DNA of 54,463 nucleotides from assembly GCF_000943545.1 (NCBI RefSeq), contig NZ_JTHP01000046.1:1-54463 (forward strand), given 5' to 3'. The stretch comes from Paenibacillus terrae (lineage in GTDB: Bacteria; Bacillota; Bacilli; Paenibacillales; Paenibacillaceae). Positions 16,085 to 24,043 of this stretch are shown one piece after another. The first letter of the stretch is position 1, and each line of letters opens with the position of its first letter. The position numbers and the translations under genes were made by a program. A model generated the notes under the pieces. It saw only the letters and a program-made list of their open reading frames with translations. It had not been told where the DNA came from and made no database searches.

Positions 16085-16710
16085 TTCCATAAATCGAGCA
16101 TATGATCAATAATTTGTTCCCTGGTAATATCTCTGGAAAGGTCGCTTAATAATTCAATATTGATCAATTTGCTTACAATATCCTGTATACTCATAGACAT
16201 GAACTGTTTAGCTGCGATTTCAAAGTTCATTTTACGTACTTCGCCTTTTTCATATCTTCTCTGCAAAAAACCTGCGAACCATTGGAGCCGCTCATGAAGT
16301 AAATTTGAAAGGTGAATGGTTTCAGAAAGCTCCATCACATCACTTTCTCTGAACAAAATACGCATGAGTTCTATGTCCCCCGTAAACAATTCATTTCCCA
16401 ATTCATATGTCTTTTTCAATGCTTCCTTTAATGGAAGGGATTCTAAATCTGAATTAGATGAATTAAGTTTTCCTAGTTGTTCTTCGAATCCTTCTTGAAT
16501 AAGAACAGTCAGCAATTCTCTTTTCCCACCAGGAAAATAATGATACAAAATGCCATCTGCCATATTTAATGCTCTATGAATGCTTCTTACTGTAGTTTTA
16601 TGATAGCCTTCCCTAAAAAACAGTATTTTAGCTTGTTGCAGAATTTTTCGACGTGTTTCTGCAGCTTGGATCTGTCGAGAGTTTTTTGGAGTATGCACTA
16701 CATACATCAT
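16069..16710 (-). CDS. TetR-family transcriptional regulator
   Basis: A 213-residue TetR repressor. The N-terminal helix-turn-helix is AETRRKILQQAKILFFREGYHKTTVRSIHRALNMADGILYHYF (~17-59); the rest is a variable helical ligand-binding domain. The gene lies immediately upstream of, and on the same strand as, the lactonase-like gene. A matching operator occurs before each gene, indicating autoregulation and control of the hydrolase. The ligand is likely related to the hydrolase substrate. Confidence 0.92.
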   Translation of the reverse strand: MMYVVHTPKNSRQIQAAETRRKILQQAKILFFREGYHKTTVRSIHRALNMADGILYHYFPGGKRELLTVLIQEGFEEQLGKLNSSNSDLESLPLKEALKKTYELGNELFTGDIELMRILFRESDVMELSETIHLSNLLHERLQWFAGFLQRRYEKGEVRKMNFEIAAKQFMSMSIQDIVSKLINIELLSDLSRDITREQIIDHMLDLWNPLTS

Positions 16711-16721
16711 CTTCTTTCATA

Positions 16722-16745
16722 TTCATTAACCGTCCGTTGAATGAA
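16722..16745. promoter_or_regulatory. TetR-type operator before tetR
   Basis: TTCATTAACCG, TC, then CGTTGAATGAA: an almost complete inverted repeat placed directly downstream of the tetR -10 box, covering the transcription start. This is the expected position for autorepression. Confidence 0.75.
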
Positions 16746-16773
16746 ATATATAATAATTAAATTAAAGTGTCAA
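16745..16773 (-). promoter_or_regulatory. Sigma-A promoter of tetR
   Basis: On the minus strand: TTGACA (16773-16768), 17-base spacer, TATATT (16750-16745). A perfect -35 with optimal spacing. Confidence 0.8.
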
Positions 16774-16882
16774 CCGCATTAAGTGCCTGATCAATAAATA
16801 AGGATGTGGCTGGGCCTTTACTGGAGCTACGTACTTCACACTATATTTCCACATTTCGAAGAAGCTATAACAAGAAACGGTG

Positions 16883-16925
16883 TCAAAAAAAGAACCGACC
16901 CTTGCATCAAGCAAAGGTCGGTTCT
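16883..16925 (-). terminator. Rho-independent terminator after the DUF2653 gene
   Basis: AGAACCGACC/GGTCGGTTCT stem with an inner TTGC/GCAA pairing; on the minus strand it is followed by seven T residues. Confidence 0.9.
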
Positions 16926-16973
16926 GATGTTGTATAGCGTGCTTAGCACGACTAATCTATGCGAAATGCAGAG

Positions 16974-17252
16974 TTAGTTCTGGACAATGGCTGTAATTTC
17001 TTCGTCCAGATCCAGTCTGACCTGCTCGCGATAGGCACGGATATTGTACTCGGAATGCAGGTATCTCAGGATGGCCTCAATCATGTTGGCTTCCACCAGA
17101 TACTGGCTGCGGCCCTGTACATGGACTTCTGCCGAATATCCTGTATCCTCTTCCCAGCTTAATTCTACAGTCACATCAGTGGGCTGGACGCCTTTGCGTT
17201 CAGCCATATGCAGACAGATGGCATTTACAATTTCATCCATACTTAAAATCAT
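16974..17252 (-). CDS. DUF2653 family protein (YxcD-like)
   Basis: A 92-residue soluble protein starting MILSMDEIVNAICLHMAERKGVQPTDVTVEL and ending DLDEEITAIVQN. This pattern (DEIVNAICLHMAERK, VELSWEEDTGYSAEV, EYNIRAYREQVRLDLD) is that of the DUF2653/YxcD family of Bacilli, whose function is unknown. It lies 3 bases after the stop of the glycine-rich membrane protein gene and shares its transcript; a GGAGG motif is ~13 bases upstream of the ATG at 17252. Confidence 0.7.
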   Translation of the reverse strand: MILSMDEIVNAICLHMAERKGVQPTDVTVELSWEEDTGYSAEVHVQGRSQYLVEANMIEAILRYLHSEYNIRAYREQVRLDLDEEITAIVQN

Positions 17253-17255
17253 AAC

Positions 17256-17711
17256 TTAGTAACGTCCTCCACGGGAATCGTCAGGTCTGCGACGATTTTT
17301 AATAGCACGGTAGATACCTACTCCAACCATGATCAGGACGTATATAGCGAGAACGTTGACCGCTAGGCCAAGCAAGCTGCCCAGTGCGCCCATATTACCG
17401 AACAGTCCGCCGAAGAGCATACCTGCCAAACCACCTAGCATCATGCCTTTCAGGAATCCGCCGCCACCGCCAAGGAATCCACCCGTTCTGCTTGTATTAC
17501 CCGCAGTTGCACTGGATTTGGTGCCACTATCGGACTTATTGACGCCGTTGCTGTTAGTGGCCTTGCTCGGTGTAGATTGGTACGTTTTTTGCCCGGATTT
17601 AAATCCGCCGCCTCGCCTCGCGTCGGCTGTAGATGGTGCGACCATAACAATCAGCAGGGTAAAGGCCATCATCAGCATCATCATATTTTTCAAAGTAAAT
17701 GTTTTTTTCAT
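17256..17711 (-). CDS. Glycine-rich exported membrane protein
   Basis: A 151-residue protein with a signal peptide (KNMMMLMMAFTLLIVMVAPSTADA, cut predicted near residue 32), a Ser/Thr/Asn/Lys-rich linker, a Gly-Met-rich hydrophobic stretch (GGFLGGGGGFLKGMM...GGLFGNMGALG, ~82-112), a transmembrane segment (LLGLAVNVLAIYVLIMVGVGIYRAI) and a basic tail. The layout is like Tim44-related small membrane proteins, but the Tim44 domain itself is absent. Co-transcribed with the DUF2653 gene. Function unknown. Confidence 0.65.
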   Translation of the reverse strand: MKKTFTLKNMMMLMMAFTLLIVMVAPSTADARRGGGFKSGQKTYQSTPSKATNSNGVNKSDSGTKSSATAGNTSRTGGFLGGGGGFLKGMMLGGLAGMLFGGLFGNMGALGSLLGLAVNVLAIYVLIMVGVGIYRAIKNRRRPDDSRGGRY

Positions 17712-17867
17712 GTAAATATAATCCCCCTTGGTATGTTGGTTTGATATAGGTCAAACAGCCGCTTACCAGTAATACGAAACGGATAGAAAAGGGTTTCAAA
17801 AAATTTAAAACATTCAAATTTTATTGATATATAAAGCCTATGCATGATTGGACTAAAGCATTCAGTC

Positions 17868-18434
17868 TTATGGTTTAAGTGAAAATGGATTAGTGTCAGC
17901 TCTTACATCTCCGGCAAGCAACATACGCAGTACCATTTGGCACCACTCCAGACCCGCTTTGGCATTCATAAGCCCTTTTTGCACGAGAATGTAATCACCG
18001 AAGTTTTTGCTGCCAAAATGCAGATCCTCGTCGGGAATGTCGTTCAGAATGTCCTCAAGGTGCCGTATTCGCTGAATAAAATGACGCTTGCGTTCCTCCA
18101 GCATACGGTTGGCACTGCTTTTGTCCGTCAGCCAGAGACAGAACAGCCGCAGACTTAATTCGTCCCGTGTGACCGGAGCGGCCAGTGATTCCTGGGACCA
18201 TTGCTGAAGCATATGAATTCCCTTGTCTGTAATGGTATACATTTTTTTATCAGGTTTGTCGGACTGCTGAATCCAGCGGGAAGCAAGCAATTCCTTGCTT
18301 TCCATACGCGCTAGCAGTGGATAGATCTGACTGTGCTTGGCCTGCCAAAAAGGCTGAATACGCAGCATCAGATCATAGCCGGAGGATTCTTCTCTGGCGA
18401 GAAGGCCCAACAGACCATACGATAGTAAATTCAT
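17868..18434 (-). CDS. PadR-family transcriptional regulator
   Basis: A 188-residue PadR regulator: winged helix at the N-terminus (LLSYGLLGLLAREESSGYDLMLRIQPFW, then HSQIYPLLARMESKELLASRW and KMYTITDKGIHMLQQW) and a C-terminal helical Vir_act_alpha_C-like dimerisation domain. Start at 18434 because AAGGAG lies 9 bases upstream; the frame extends to 18452. The target gene is not evident; PadR genes usually control an adjacent transporter or are autoregulated. Confidence 0.88.
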   Translation of the reverse strand: MNLLSYGLLGLLAREESSGYDLMLRIQPFWQAKHSQIYPLLARMESKELLASRWIQQSDKPDKKMYTITDKGIHMLQQWSQESLAAPVTRDELSLRLFCLWLTDKSSANRMLEERKRHFIQRIRHLEDILNDIPDEDLHFGSKNFGDYILVQKGLMNAKAGLEWCQMVLRMLLAGDVRADTNPFSLKP

Positions 18435-18610
18435 AGATTTTATCTCCTTCATCCATCTTAGTAACGGTTATAGCGGCTCTACGGCAGGTGTTCTGCCGCT
18501 TCATGAAAAGTGTACACTGAAACTGTATGGTTTGACAACTTTCAGATAGGCCGTTCACAGGTTAGCCAAAATTAGATCCGGTCGACATACACTCATATGT
18601 GCTTATTTTC

Positions 18611-18663
18611 ATAAAAAAGAGGGTATCTTTAGGTCGTAAAATACGGCCTAAAGATACCCTCTT
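18611..18663 (-). terminator. Rho-independent terminator after the carbonic anhydrase gene
   Basis: A 17-bp stem (AAGAGGGTATCTTTAGG at 18617-18633 with its complement at 18647-18663) followed on the minus strand by a T-run. Confidence 0.9.
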
Positions 18664-18683
18664 AAATGTTAATTATAGGATTT

Positions 18684-19247
18684 TCACTGCTTATTTCCAT
18701 CAACAACCAGCGTTAGCTCCCCGGTGTCCGGATGGATGACCATACCGTGAACAGGCGCATTAGGCGGGAGCAAGGGGTGATTCTTAATAAGCTTTACGGT
18801 ACTTCTAACCCCTTCCTCGATGTTGTCAAAACCTTTCAGCCATTTGTTTAGTTTAATTCCTGAATTTTCCAAAGTGCTTAGTACCTCTTGAGAAATCCCA
18901 CGCTCCAGCATTTCATTGACCATGTGGTCGGCATTCAGCGCGGCCATACCGCATTCGTAATGGCCTATGACGAGCACTTCATCCGCTTCCAGCTCATACA
19001 GGGCAACGAGCACACTACGCATAACGCTTCCAAAAGGCTGGGAGATGATCGCACCCGCATTTTTAATAATTTTGACATCACCGTTGCGCAGATTCATGGC
19101 TTTGGGCAGCAGTTCGGTCAGACGCGTATCCATACAGGTAATGATGACCATTCTTTTATTGGGGAACTTGCCTGTACGATAGGCTTCGTATTCTTTGTTT
19201 TCCACGAAAACGCGGTTGTATTCCAAAATCTCTTTGATGTGATCCAC
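18684..19247 (-). CDS. Beta-class carbonic anhydrase (YtiB-like)
   Basis: A 187-residue enzyme interconverting CO2 and bicarbonate. The zinc ligands appear in CMDTR (~38-42) and GHYECGM (His ~95, Cys ~98), with the Asp-Arg dyad in CMDTR. Length and sequence match the B. subtilis YtiB type rather than the longer plant-like forms. GGAGGGAAC precedes the ATG. The leader contains a terminator-like hairpin (see 19306-19349). Confidence 0.92.
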   Translation of the reverse strand: MDHIKEILEYNRVFVENKEYEAYRTGKFPNKRMVIITCMDTRLTELLPKAMNLRNGDVKIIKNAGAIISQPFGSVMRSVLVALYELEADEVLVIGHYECGMAALNADHMVNEMLERGISQEVLSTLENSGIKLNKWLKGFDNIEEGVRSTVKLIKNHPLLPPNAPVHGMVIHPDTGELTLVVDGNKQ

Positions 19248-19305
19248 GATTGTTCCCTCCGTATGCTATTTAATGTTGAACTATTTTTTGTAGCAGACCA
19301 GCATG

Positions 19306-19349
19306 GAAAAAGCCTAATCCAGGTTTTAGCAGGCCGGAAATCAGGCTTT
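19306..19349 (-). terminator. Terminator-like hairpin in the carbonic anhydrase leader
   Basis: On the minus strand AAAGCCTGATTTCCGG can pair with CCTGGATTAGGCTTT and is followed by TTTTT. A candidate promoter (TTGAAA 19387-19382, 17-base spacer, TATTTG 19364-19359) lies just upstream, placing this hairpin within the 5' leader before the gene start at 19247. It could act as an attenuator, or terminate an unrelated short transcript. Confidence 0.5.
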
Positions 19350-19504
19350 ACCCCTTGACAAATATGTACTATCTGACGGTTTTTCAAAGCCTTCAGGAGC
19401 TGGTCGCAAATGTTGTGTGTTGATTATACTTTTTAATATAAGTATCATCAAGTATAAGAAGTATAAAGTTTTATCCATTTTTAGATAAAGAGGTGACCTC
19501 GATT

Positions 19505-21022
19505 ATGGTGCAACAGACGTTGGATCAATTGGCAGCTTTAAAAGAATTAGCACACAAAATCAAAAGTTATGGCGAGGCCGTGGGCTTGATGCACTGGGAC
19601 TTACGGACAGGTGCTCCGCGCAAGGGCGTTGATATTCGTTCGGAAACGTTGGGTATGTTGTCCACTGAGATGTTCAAGCTGATTATTTCGGATGAAATGG
19701 GACAATTGCTGCAATTTTTTACCGCAGAAGACAAACTGGAGCAACTGGAGGACAATGATCGCAGACTGGTGGAGGAATGCCGCAAAAATTATGAGCTGAA
19801 CCGTTCGGTTCCGGCTGACCGTTACCGGGAATACAGCGTACTCGCTGCTCAGGCGGAGAGCAAGTGGGAGGATGCCAAGGAACATAGCGATTTTGCCGGA
19901 TTCGAGCCTTATTTGTCTAAAAACGTAGAGATGAAGCGAGAGTTTATCGGTTATTGGGGAGTCAAGAACACGGAATACGACACGCTTTTGGATCAATATG
20001 AACCGGATATGACGGTAGAGAAGCTGGATGCTGTGTTTGATCGTCTCAAAAAGCGTCTTGTGCCGCTATTATCTAAAATCCAGGCTTCACCAAACCAGCC
20101 GGACAAGAGCTTTCTGGATGGTGTGTTTGATGTGAAGCAGCAAGAGAAGTTCGGCCTGTTCATTTTGCGACAGATGGGCTATGACTTCGACGCAGGTCGT
20201 TTGGATGAGAGCGTGCATCCTTTTGCGACAGGATTAAATCCGGGTGATGTGCGCATAACAACACATTATTTGCAAAATGATGTGACTAGCGCGATTTTCA
20301 GCTCATTGCATGAAGGTGGTCATGCGCTGTATGAGCAAAATATTGCGCCTGAGCTGGCAGGATCGCTGCTTTCTGAAGGAACCTCCATGGGGATTCATGA
20401 ATCCCAGTCTCGCTTGTGGGAAAATATGATTGGACGCAGCCGTGCTTTTTGGGATCGGTATTATGCTGACCTGCAAAAGCATTTTCCAGACTGTCTGGCG
20501 AAGGTTACAGCAGAGCAATTCTACCTGGCCGTTAACCGTGTGGAAAATTCACTGATTCGTATTGAAGCGGATGAGTTGACATATAACTTACATATCATTA
20601 TCCGCTATGAAATTGAAAAAATGCTGTTTAACGAAAAACTGGATGTGAAGCGCCTTCCAGAAGTATGGAATGCAAAATATAAGGAATATCTGGGACTTCT
20701 CCCGCCGGATGACGGGCATGGCGTTTTACAGGATGTTCACTGGTCCGGTGGTGATTTTGGTTATTTTGCCTCTTACTCGCTTGGCAATATGTATGCAGCG
20801 CAAATTTTGGCGACACTGCGCAAGGAGCTGCCAAATCTGGATGAGCTGATTGCTGCGGGAGAGCTGGAGCCGATCAAGCAATGGCTGACCGAACGAATTT
20901 ACCGTTACGGCAAGAGCCGGACGCCGTCCGAGCTGATTGTAGCCATTACAGGTGAGGATCTGAACCCGGATTATCTGGCTGATTATCTGGAAGAAAAATA
21001 TACCTCCATTTACAAGCTGTGA
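19505..21022 (+). CDS. M32-family carboxypeptidase (YpwA/carboxypeptidase Taq type)
   Basis: A 505-residue metallocarboxypeptidase, removing C-terminal residues from peptides in the cytoplasm. The zinc motif is LHEGGHALYEQ (HExxH, ~261-271) followed by ESQSRLWENMIGRSRAFW (~298-315), which supplies the third ligand Glu. Length agrees with family M32. The ATG at 19505 follows AAGAGGTGA; the frame could start at a GTG at 19493, but that lies within the RBS. Confidence 0.93.
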   Translation: MVQQTLDQLAALKELAHKIKSYGEAVGLMHWDLRTGAPRKGVDIRSETLGMLSTEMFKLIISDEMGQLLQFFTAEDKLEQLEDNDRRLVEECRKNYELNRSVPADRYREYSVLAAQAESKWEDAKEHSDFAGFEPYLSKNVEMKREFIGYWGVKNTEYDTLLDQYEPDMTVEKLDAVFDRLKKRLVPLLSKIQASPNQPDKSFLDGVFDVKQQEKFGLFILRQMGYDFDAGRLDESVHPFATGLNPGDVRITTHYLQNDVTSAIFSSLHEGGHALYEQNIAPELAGSLLSEGTSMGIHESQSRLWENMIGRSRAFWDRYYADLQKHFPDCLAKVTAEQFYLAVNRVENSLIRIEADELTYNLHIIIRYEIEKMLFNEKLDVKRLPEVWNAKYKEYLGLLPPDDGHGVLQDVHWSGGDFGYFASYSLGNMYAAQILATLRKELPNLDELIAAGELEPIKQWLTERIYRYGKSRTPSELIVAITGEDLNPDYLADYLEEKYTSIYKL

Positions 21023-21054
21023 TTTACTAGCTGTCATATCATCATTTGTGCATC

Positions 21055-21088
21055 TACCCCGCGTTCCTGGGCGAACGTGGGGTTTTTG
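21055..21088 (+). terminator. Rho-independent terminator after the carboxypeptidase gene
   Basis: CCCCGCGTTC and GAACGTGGGG (one G-T pair) around CTGGGC, followed by TTTTT. Confidence 0.9.
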
Positions 21089-21102
21089 TGTGCAATTAAC
21101 CA

Positions 21103-21131
21103 TTGAGTAGGCAGCCGCATAACAATATATG
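21103..21131 (+). promoter_or_regulatory. Probable promoter of the ABC importer operon
   Basis: TTGAGT (21103-21108), 17-base spacer, TATATG (21126-21131), 37 bases before the first start codon. The leader is too short for a riboswitch. Confidence 0.55.
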
Positions 21132-21167
21132 AAGTCTATAATGCAAAAAGGTGGGGAGGGAACAGGG

Positions 21168-22256
21168 ATGAACATCGGCGCTCGTTTCAAAGCTGTGGCG
21201 GCTGCGGCACTGCTCGGGTTGCTGCTGCTCGGCGGGTGCGCACCCAAAGGGGAGCAGACGATTGAGATTAGACTGGGCGAAGTAGCTCGAACGGTCTTTT
21301 ATGCGCCACAGTATGTAGCCTTGAGCCAGGGGATGTTTGCTCAGGAGGGACTGAATGTCCAACTGGCGACGATTCCCGGTGGCGACAAGACGATGACGGC
21401 GTTGCTGTCCAATCAGGCGGATATTGCGCTTATCGGTGCGGAAACATCTATTTATGTGTATCAGCAAGGGGCAGAGGACCCCATCATTAATTTTGCCCAA
21501 CTGACGCAGACGGACGGAACCTTTCTATTTGCCCGGCAAACGCAGGCTAGCTTTGACTGGGAAAAGCTGAAAGGGCAAAATTTTCTTGGACAGCGCAAGG
21601 GTGGAATGCCACAAATGTCGTTGGAATTTGCACTGCGCAAACACGGTATTGATCCACACAAGGATTTGAAGCTGATTCAAAATATTGATTTTGCCAATGT
21701 TGCCTCTGCTTTCGGTTCTGGTACAGGGGATTATGTGCAGTTATTCGAGCCGCAGGCGTCTATTTTCGAAAAAGAAGGCCGGGGACGGGTAGTGGCCTCC
21801 ATTGGTGTGGAGAGCGGCGAGCTGCCTTATACCGTATATATGGCTAAACGAAGCTATCTGAACGAAAATGGCGAGGCCGTACAAAAATTTACGAAGGCTG
21901 TATACTGGGCACAGCAGTGGATTGCCACGCATTCACCGGAGCAGATTGCCGAAGCCATTATGCCCTATTTCAAGGACACAGATCTGGCGGTTCTGACCAG
22001 TAGTGTCAAGCGGTATAAGGAACAAGGCACCTATGCCTTGAATCCAATGATTGAGGAAAAAGAATGGAAGAATTTGCAGGATGTTATGACTTCGGCGGGC
22101 GAGCTGAAAAGTCCGGTTGCGCTGAATCAACTGGTGAACCGAAGCTTTGCAGAGAAGGCGATTGCAGCAGGCTCATTGGGGAACGCTGACCAGCCTGCAA
22201 AAGCGGGAACAAATGGAGCCGCTGATACAGGCGTAGACGCCGGGGGCTCGCCATGA
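21168..22256 (+). CDS. ABC transporter substrate-binding lipoprotein (NMT1/SsuA-like)
   Basis: A 362-residue lipoprotein with lipobox LLGG-C (Cys ~25) and the type-II binding-protein pattern of the NMT1/SsuA/TauA group (LGEVARTVFYAPQYVALSQGMFAQEGLNVQLATIPGGDKTMTALLSNQADIALIG). Start at the ATG at 21168, behind GGGGAGGG. It is the first gene of a three-gene importer whose stops and starts overlap. Related systems carry aliphatic sulfonates, taurine, nitrate or pyrimidine precursors of thiamine; no riboswitch or pathway gene lies nearby to decide between them. A Gly/Ala/Asp-rich tail (~335-362) is unusual. Confidence 0.85.
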   Translation: MNIGARFKAVAAAALLGLLLLGGCAPKGEQTIEIRLGEVARTVFYAPQYVALSQGMFAQEGLNVQLATIPGGDKTMTALLSNQADIALIGAETSIYVYQQGAEDPIINFAQLTQTDGTFLFARQTQASFDWEKLKGQNFLGQRKGGMPQMSLEFALRKHGIDPHKDLKLIQNIDFANVASAFGSGTGDYVQLFEPQASIFEKEGRGRVVASIGVESGELPYTVYMAKRSYLNENGEAVQKFTKAVYWAQQWIATHSPEQIAEAIMPYFKDTDLAVLTSSVKRYKEQGTYALNPMIEEKEWKNLQDVMTSAGELKSPVALNQLVNRSFAEKAIAAGSLGNADQPAKAGTNGAADTGVDAGGSP

Positions 22257-23065
22257 CAGAAGAACGGAGTTGTCTTATTTCGGATGCAACGGTCCCGGTG
22301 GTGGAGCTGAAGCAAGTAACGCATGTGTATGTAACAGACCGGGAGGCCTCGCTGGCGGTTGAGGATATCGACTTCGCTGTAGGGACAGGAGAGTTTATCA
22401 GTTTGGTTGGCCCAAGCGGCTGCGGCAAAACGACAATCCTGTCCATGATCGCCGGGTTATTGCGCCCGGCGGCGGGTCAAGTGCTGCTGCAAGGTCAGCC
22501 TGTAAACGGTCCGAGTCCCGAGGTCGGCTACATGTTGCAGCAAGATTATCTGTTTCCGTGGCGTACGATCATGGATAATGCGTTATTGGGTCTGGAACTG
22601 GGCAATCGGGTAGATGAAGCCTCGCGTGAACGGATTCGACTGCTGCTGGAAGGCATGGGGCTGGGAGGGAAGGAGCATCTGCATCCGTCCCAGTTATCCG
22701 GGGGGATGCGCCAACGTGTGGCGCTGGTACGGACGCTGGCGACTAATCCAGGGCTGCTGCTGCTGGATGAGCCGTTCTCCGCGCTGGATTATCAGACCAA
22801 GCTCCAACTGGAAGACCTGATTGCCGAAACCTTGCGTGAGCGGGGGAAGACGGCTATTTTGGTCACACACGATTTGGCCGAGGCGATTGCGGTCAGTGAC
22901 CGGATTATTGTGCTGGGCCGAAATCCGGGCCACATCCGGCGTACCTTTGCAATTCCGGATGCGATCCGAGAAGTTCAGCCTTTTTATGCGCGCGAGCAGC
23001 CGGGTTTTAATGAGCTTTTTCATGAAATATGGGGTGAACTGGAGGCTTCGGGAGCAAAGGAGTGA
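22253..23065 (+). CDS. ABC transporter ATP-binding protein (SsuB/TauB-like)
   Basis: A 270-residue ATPase with Walker A GPSGCGKTT (~53-61), Q-loop MLQQDYLFPW, ABC signature LSGGMRQRVAL (~147-157), Walker B LLLLDEPFSALD and switch His VTHD. It belongs to the nitrate/sulfonate/taurine importer group. The start at 22253 overlaps the binding-protein stop by 4 bases. Confidence 0.93.
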   Translation: MTEERSCLISDATVPVVELKQVTHVYVTDREASLAVEDIDFAVGTGEFISLVGPSGCGKTTILSMIAGLLRPAAGQVLLQGQPVNGPSPEVGYMLQQDYLFPWRTIMDNALLGLELGNRVDEASRERIRLLLEGMGLGGKEHLHPSQLSGGMRQRVALVRTLATNPGLLLLDEPFSALDYQTKLQLEDLIAETLRERGKTAILVTHDLAEAIAVSDRIIVLGRNPGHIRRTFAIPDAIREVQPFYAREQPGFNELFHEIWGELEASGAKE

Positions 23066-23073
23066 GTCAAAGG

Positions 23074-23907
23074 ATGAAAGGCGAAGCGGATCGGCTTGGG
23101 CAACACTGGATTCAAGGGCTGTATCAGGAGTATCGACGCAGAAGACGTTCGGAGCGGCGGTTGGTAACGGGTGTACAGACAGCTATTTTAGTGTTTTTAT
23201 TCGTGTTGTGGGAAATTGCGGGTCGGATGAAATGGATTGATGTACTGCTGTTTAGCTATCCAAGCAAAGTATTTACCCAAATTGGCAAGGATGCGGTCAG
23301 CGGTGAGCTGTGGGGGCATGTCGGTGTCACGGTTGGAGAGACGTTGGTGGGTTTTTTACTGGGAACGCTGTTGGGAACACTACTGGCTGTGCTGATCTGG
23401 TGGTCGCCGTTTCTGTCGAAGGTACTGGACCCCTATATGGTTGTCTTCAACAGTATGCCCAAGGTGGCGCTGGGGCCCATTTTTATCGTCATGTTCGGAG
23501 CCGGATTTACCGCTATTCTAATGACGACCCTCTCGATTACGGTCATTATTACGACGTTAGTCGTGTATAACAGCTTTCAGGAAGTCGATTCGAATTTGAT
23601 CAAGGTGGTTCGCACATTTGGTGGATCGCGGCGCGATACGTTTAGCAAGGTGATTTTGCCTGCGTCCTTTCCGGCTATCGTCTCTACACTAAAGGTGAAT
23701 GTCGGCATGGCCTGGGTTGGCGTGATCGTCGGTGAATTTCTGGTAGCTAAAAACGGGTTGGGCTATTTGATCATCTACGGCTTCCAGGTGTTCAATTTCA
23801 CGCTGGTGATGTCCAGTTTACTTATCATTGCGGTCGTAGCGACACTGATGTATCAGGCGGTCGTGTATGTCGAGCGTCTGCTGCTATCTGATCGTCCTCA
23901 GCGATAA
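23074..23907 (+). CDS. ABC transporter permease (SsuC/TauC-like)
   Basis: A 277-residue permease with about six membrane segments and the EAA loop EVDSNLIKVVRTFGGSRRDTFSKVILPASFPAI (~178-210). It completes the importer with the two upstream genes. I place the start at the ATG 23074, 11 bases after AAAGGAG; the in-frame GTG at 23062 lies within that RBS. Confidence 0.9.
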   Translation: MKGEADRLGQHWIQGLYQEYRRRRRSERRLVTGVQTAILVFLFVLWEIAGRMKWIDVLLFSYPSKVFTQIGKDAVSGELWGHVGVTVGETLVGFLLGTLLGTLLAVLIWWSPFLSKVLDPYMVVFNSMPKVALGPIFIVMFGAGFTAILMTTLSITVIITTLVVYNSFQEVDSNLIKVVRTFGGSRRDTFSKVILPASFPAIVSTLKVNVGMAWVGVIVGEFLVAKNGLGYLIIYGFQVFNFTLVMSSLLIIAVVATLMYQAVVYVERLLLSDRPQR

Positions 23908-24043
23908 GAATCAAACTTCTATACATTTCTGGATTTTTGCAAATTCCTCATTTGTGTAAAATCTGAAAATAAAGTACCATGAAAATGAAAATGATTCAAA
24001 GTTTACGAAAACAGATTTCATCCAGAGAGGACAGAATTTTTTC

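Noticed and set aside
21089..21167. Riboswitch (TPP or SAM) controlling the ABC importer
   Set aside because: Only about 35 bases separate the promoter from the start codon and no riboswitch core is visible.
23978..23996. Weak Fur-like sequence GAAAATGAAAATGATTCAA before the aromatic acid exporter gene
   Set aside because: About 13 of 19 positions match and the region is simply A/T-rich; one half of the dyad is lost.
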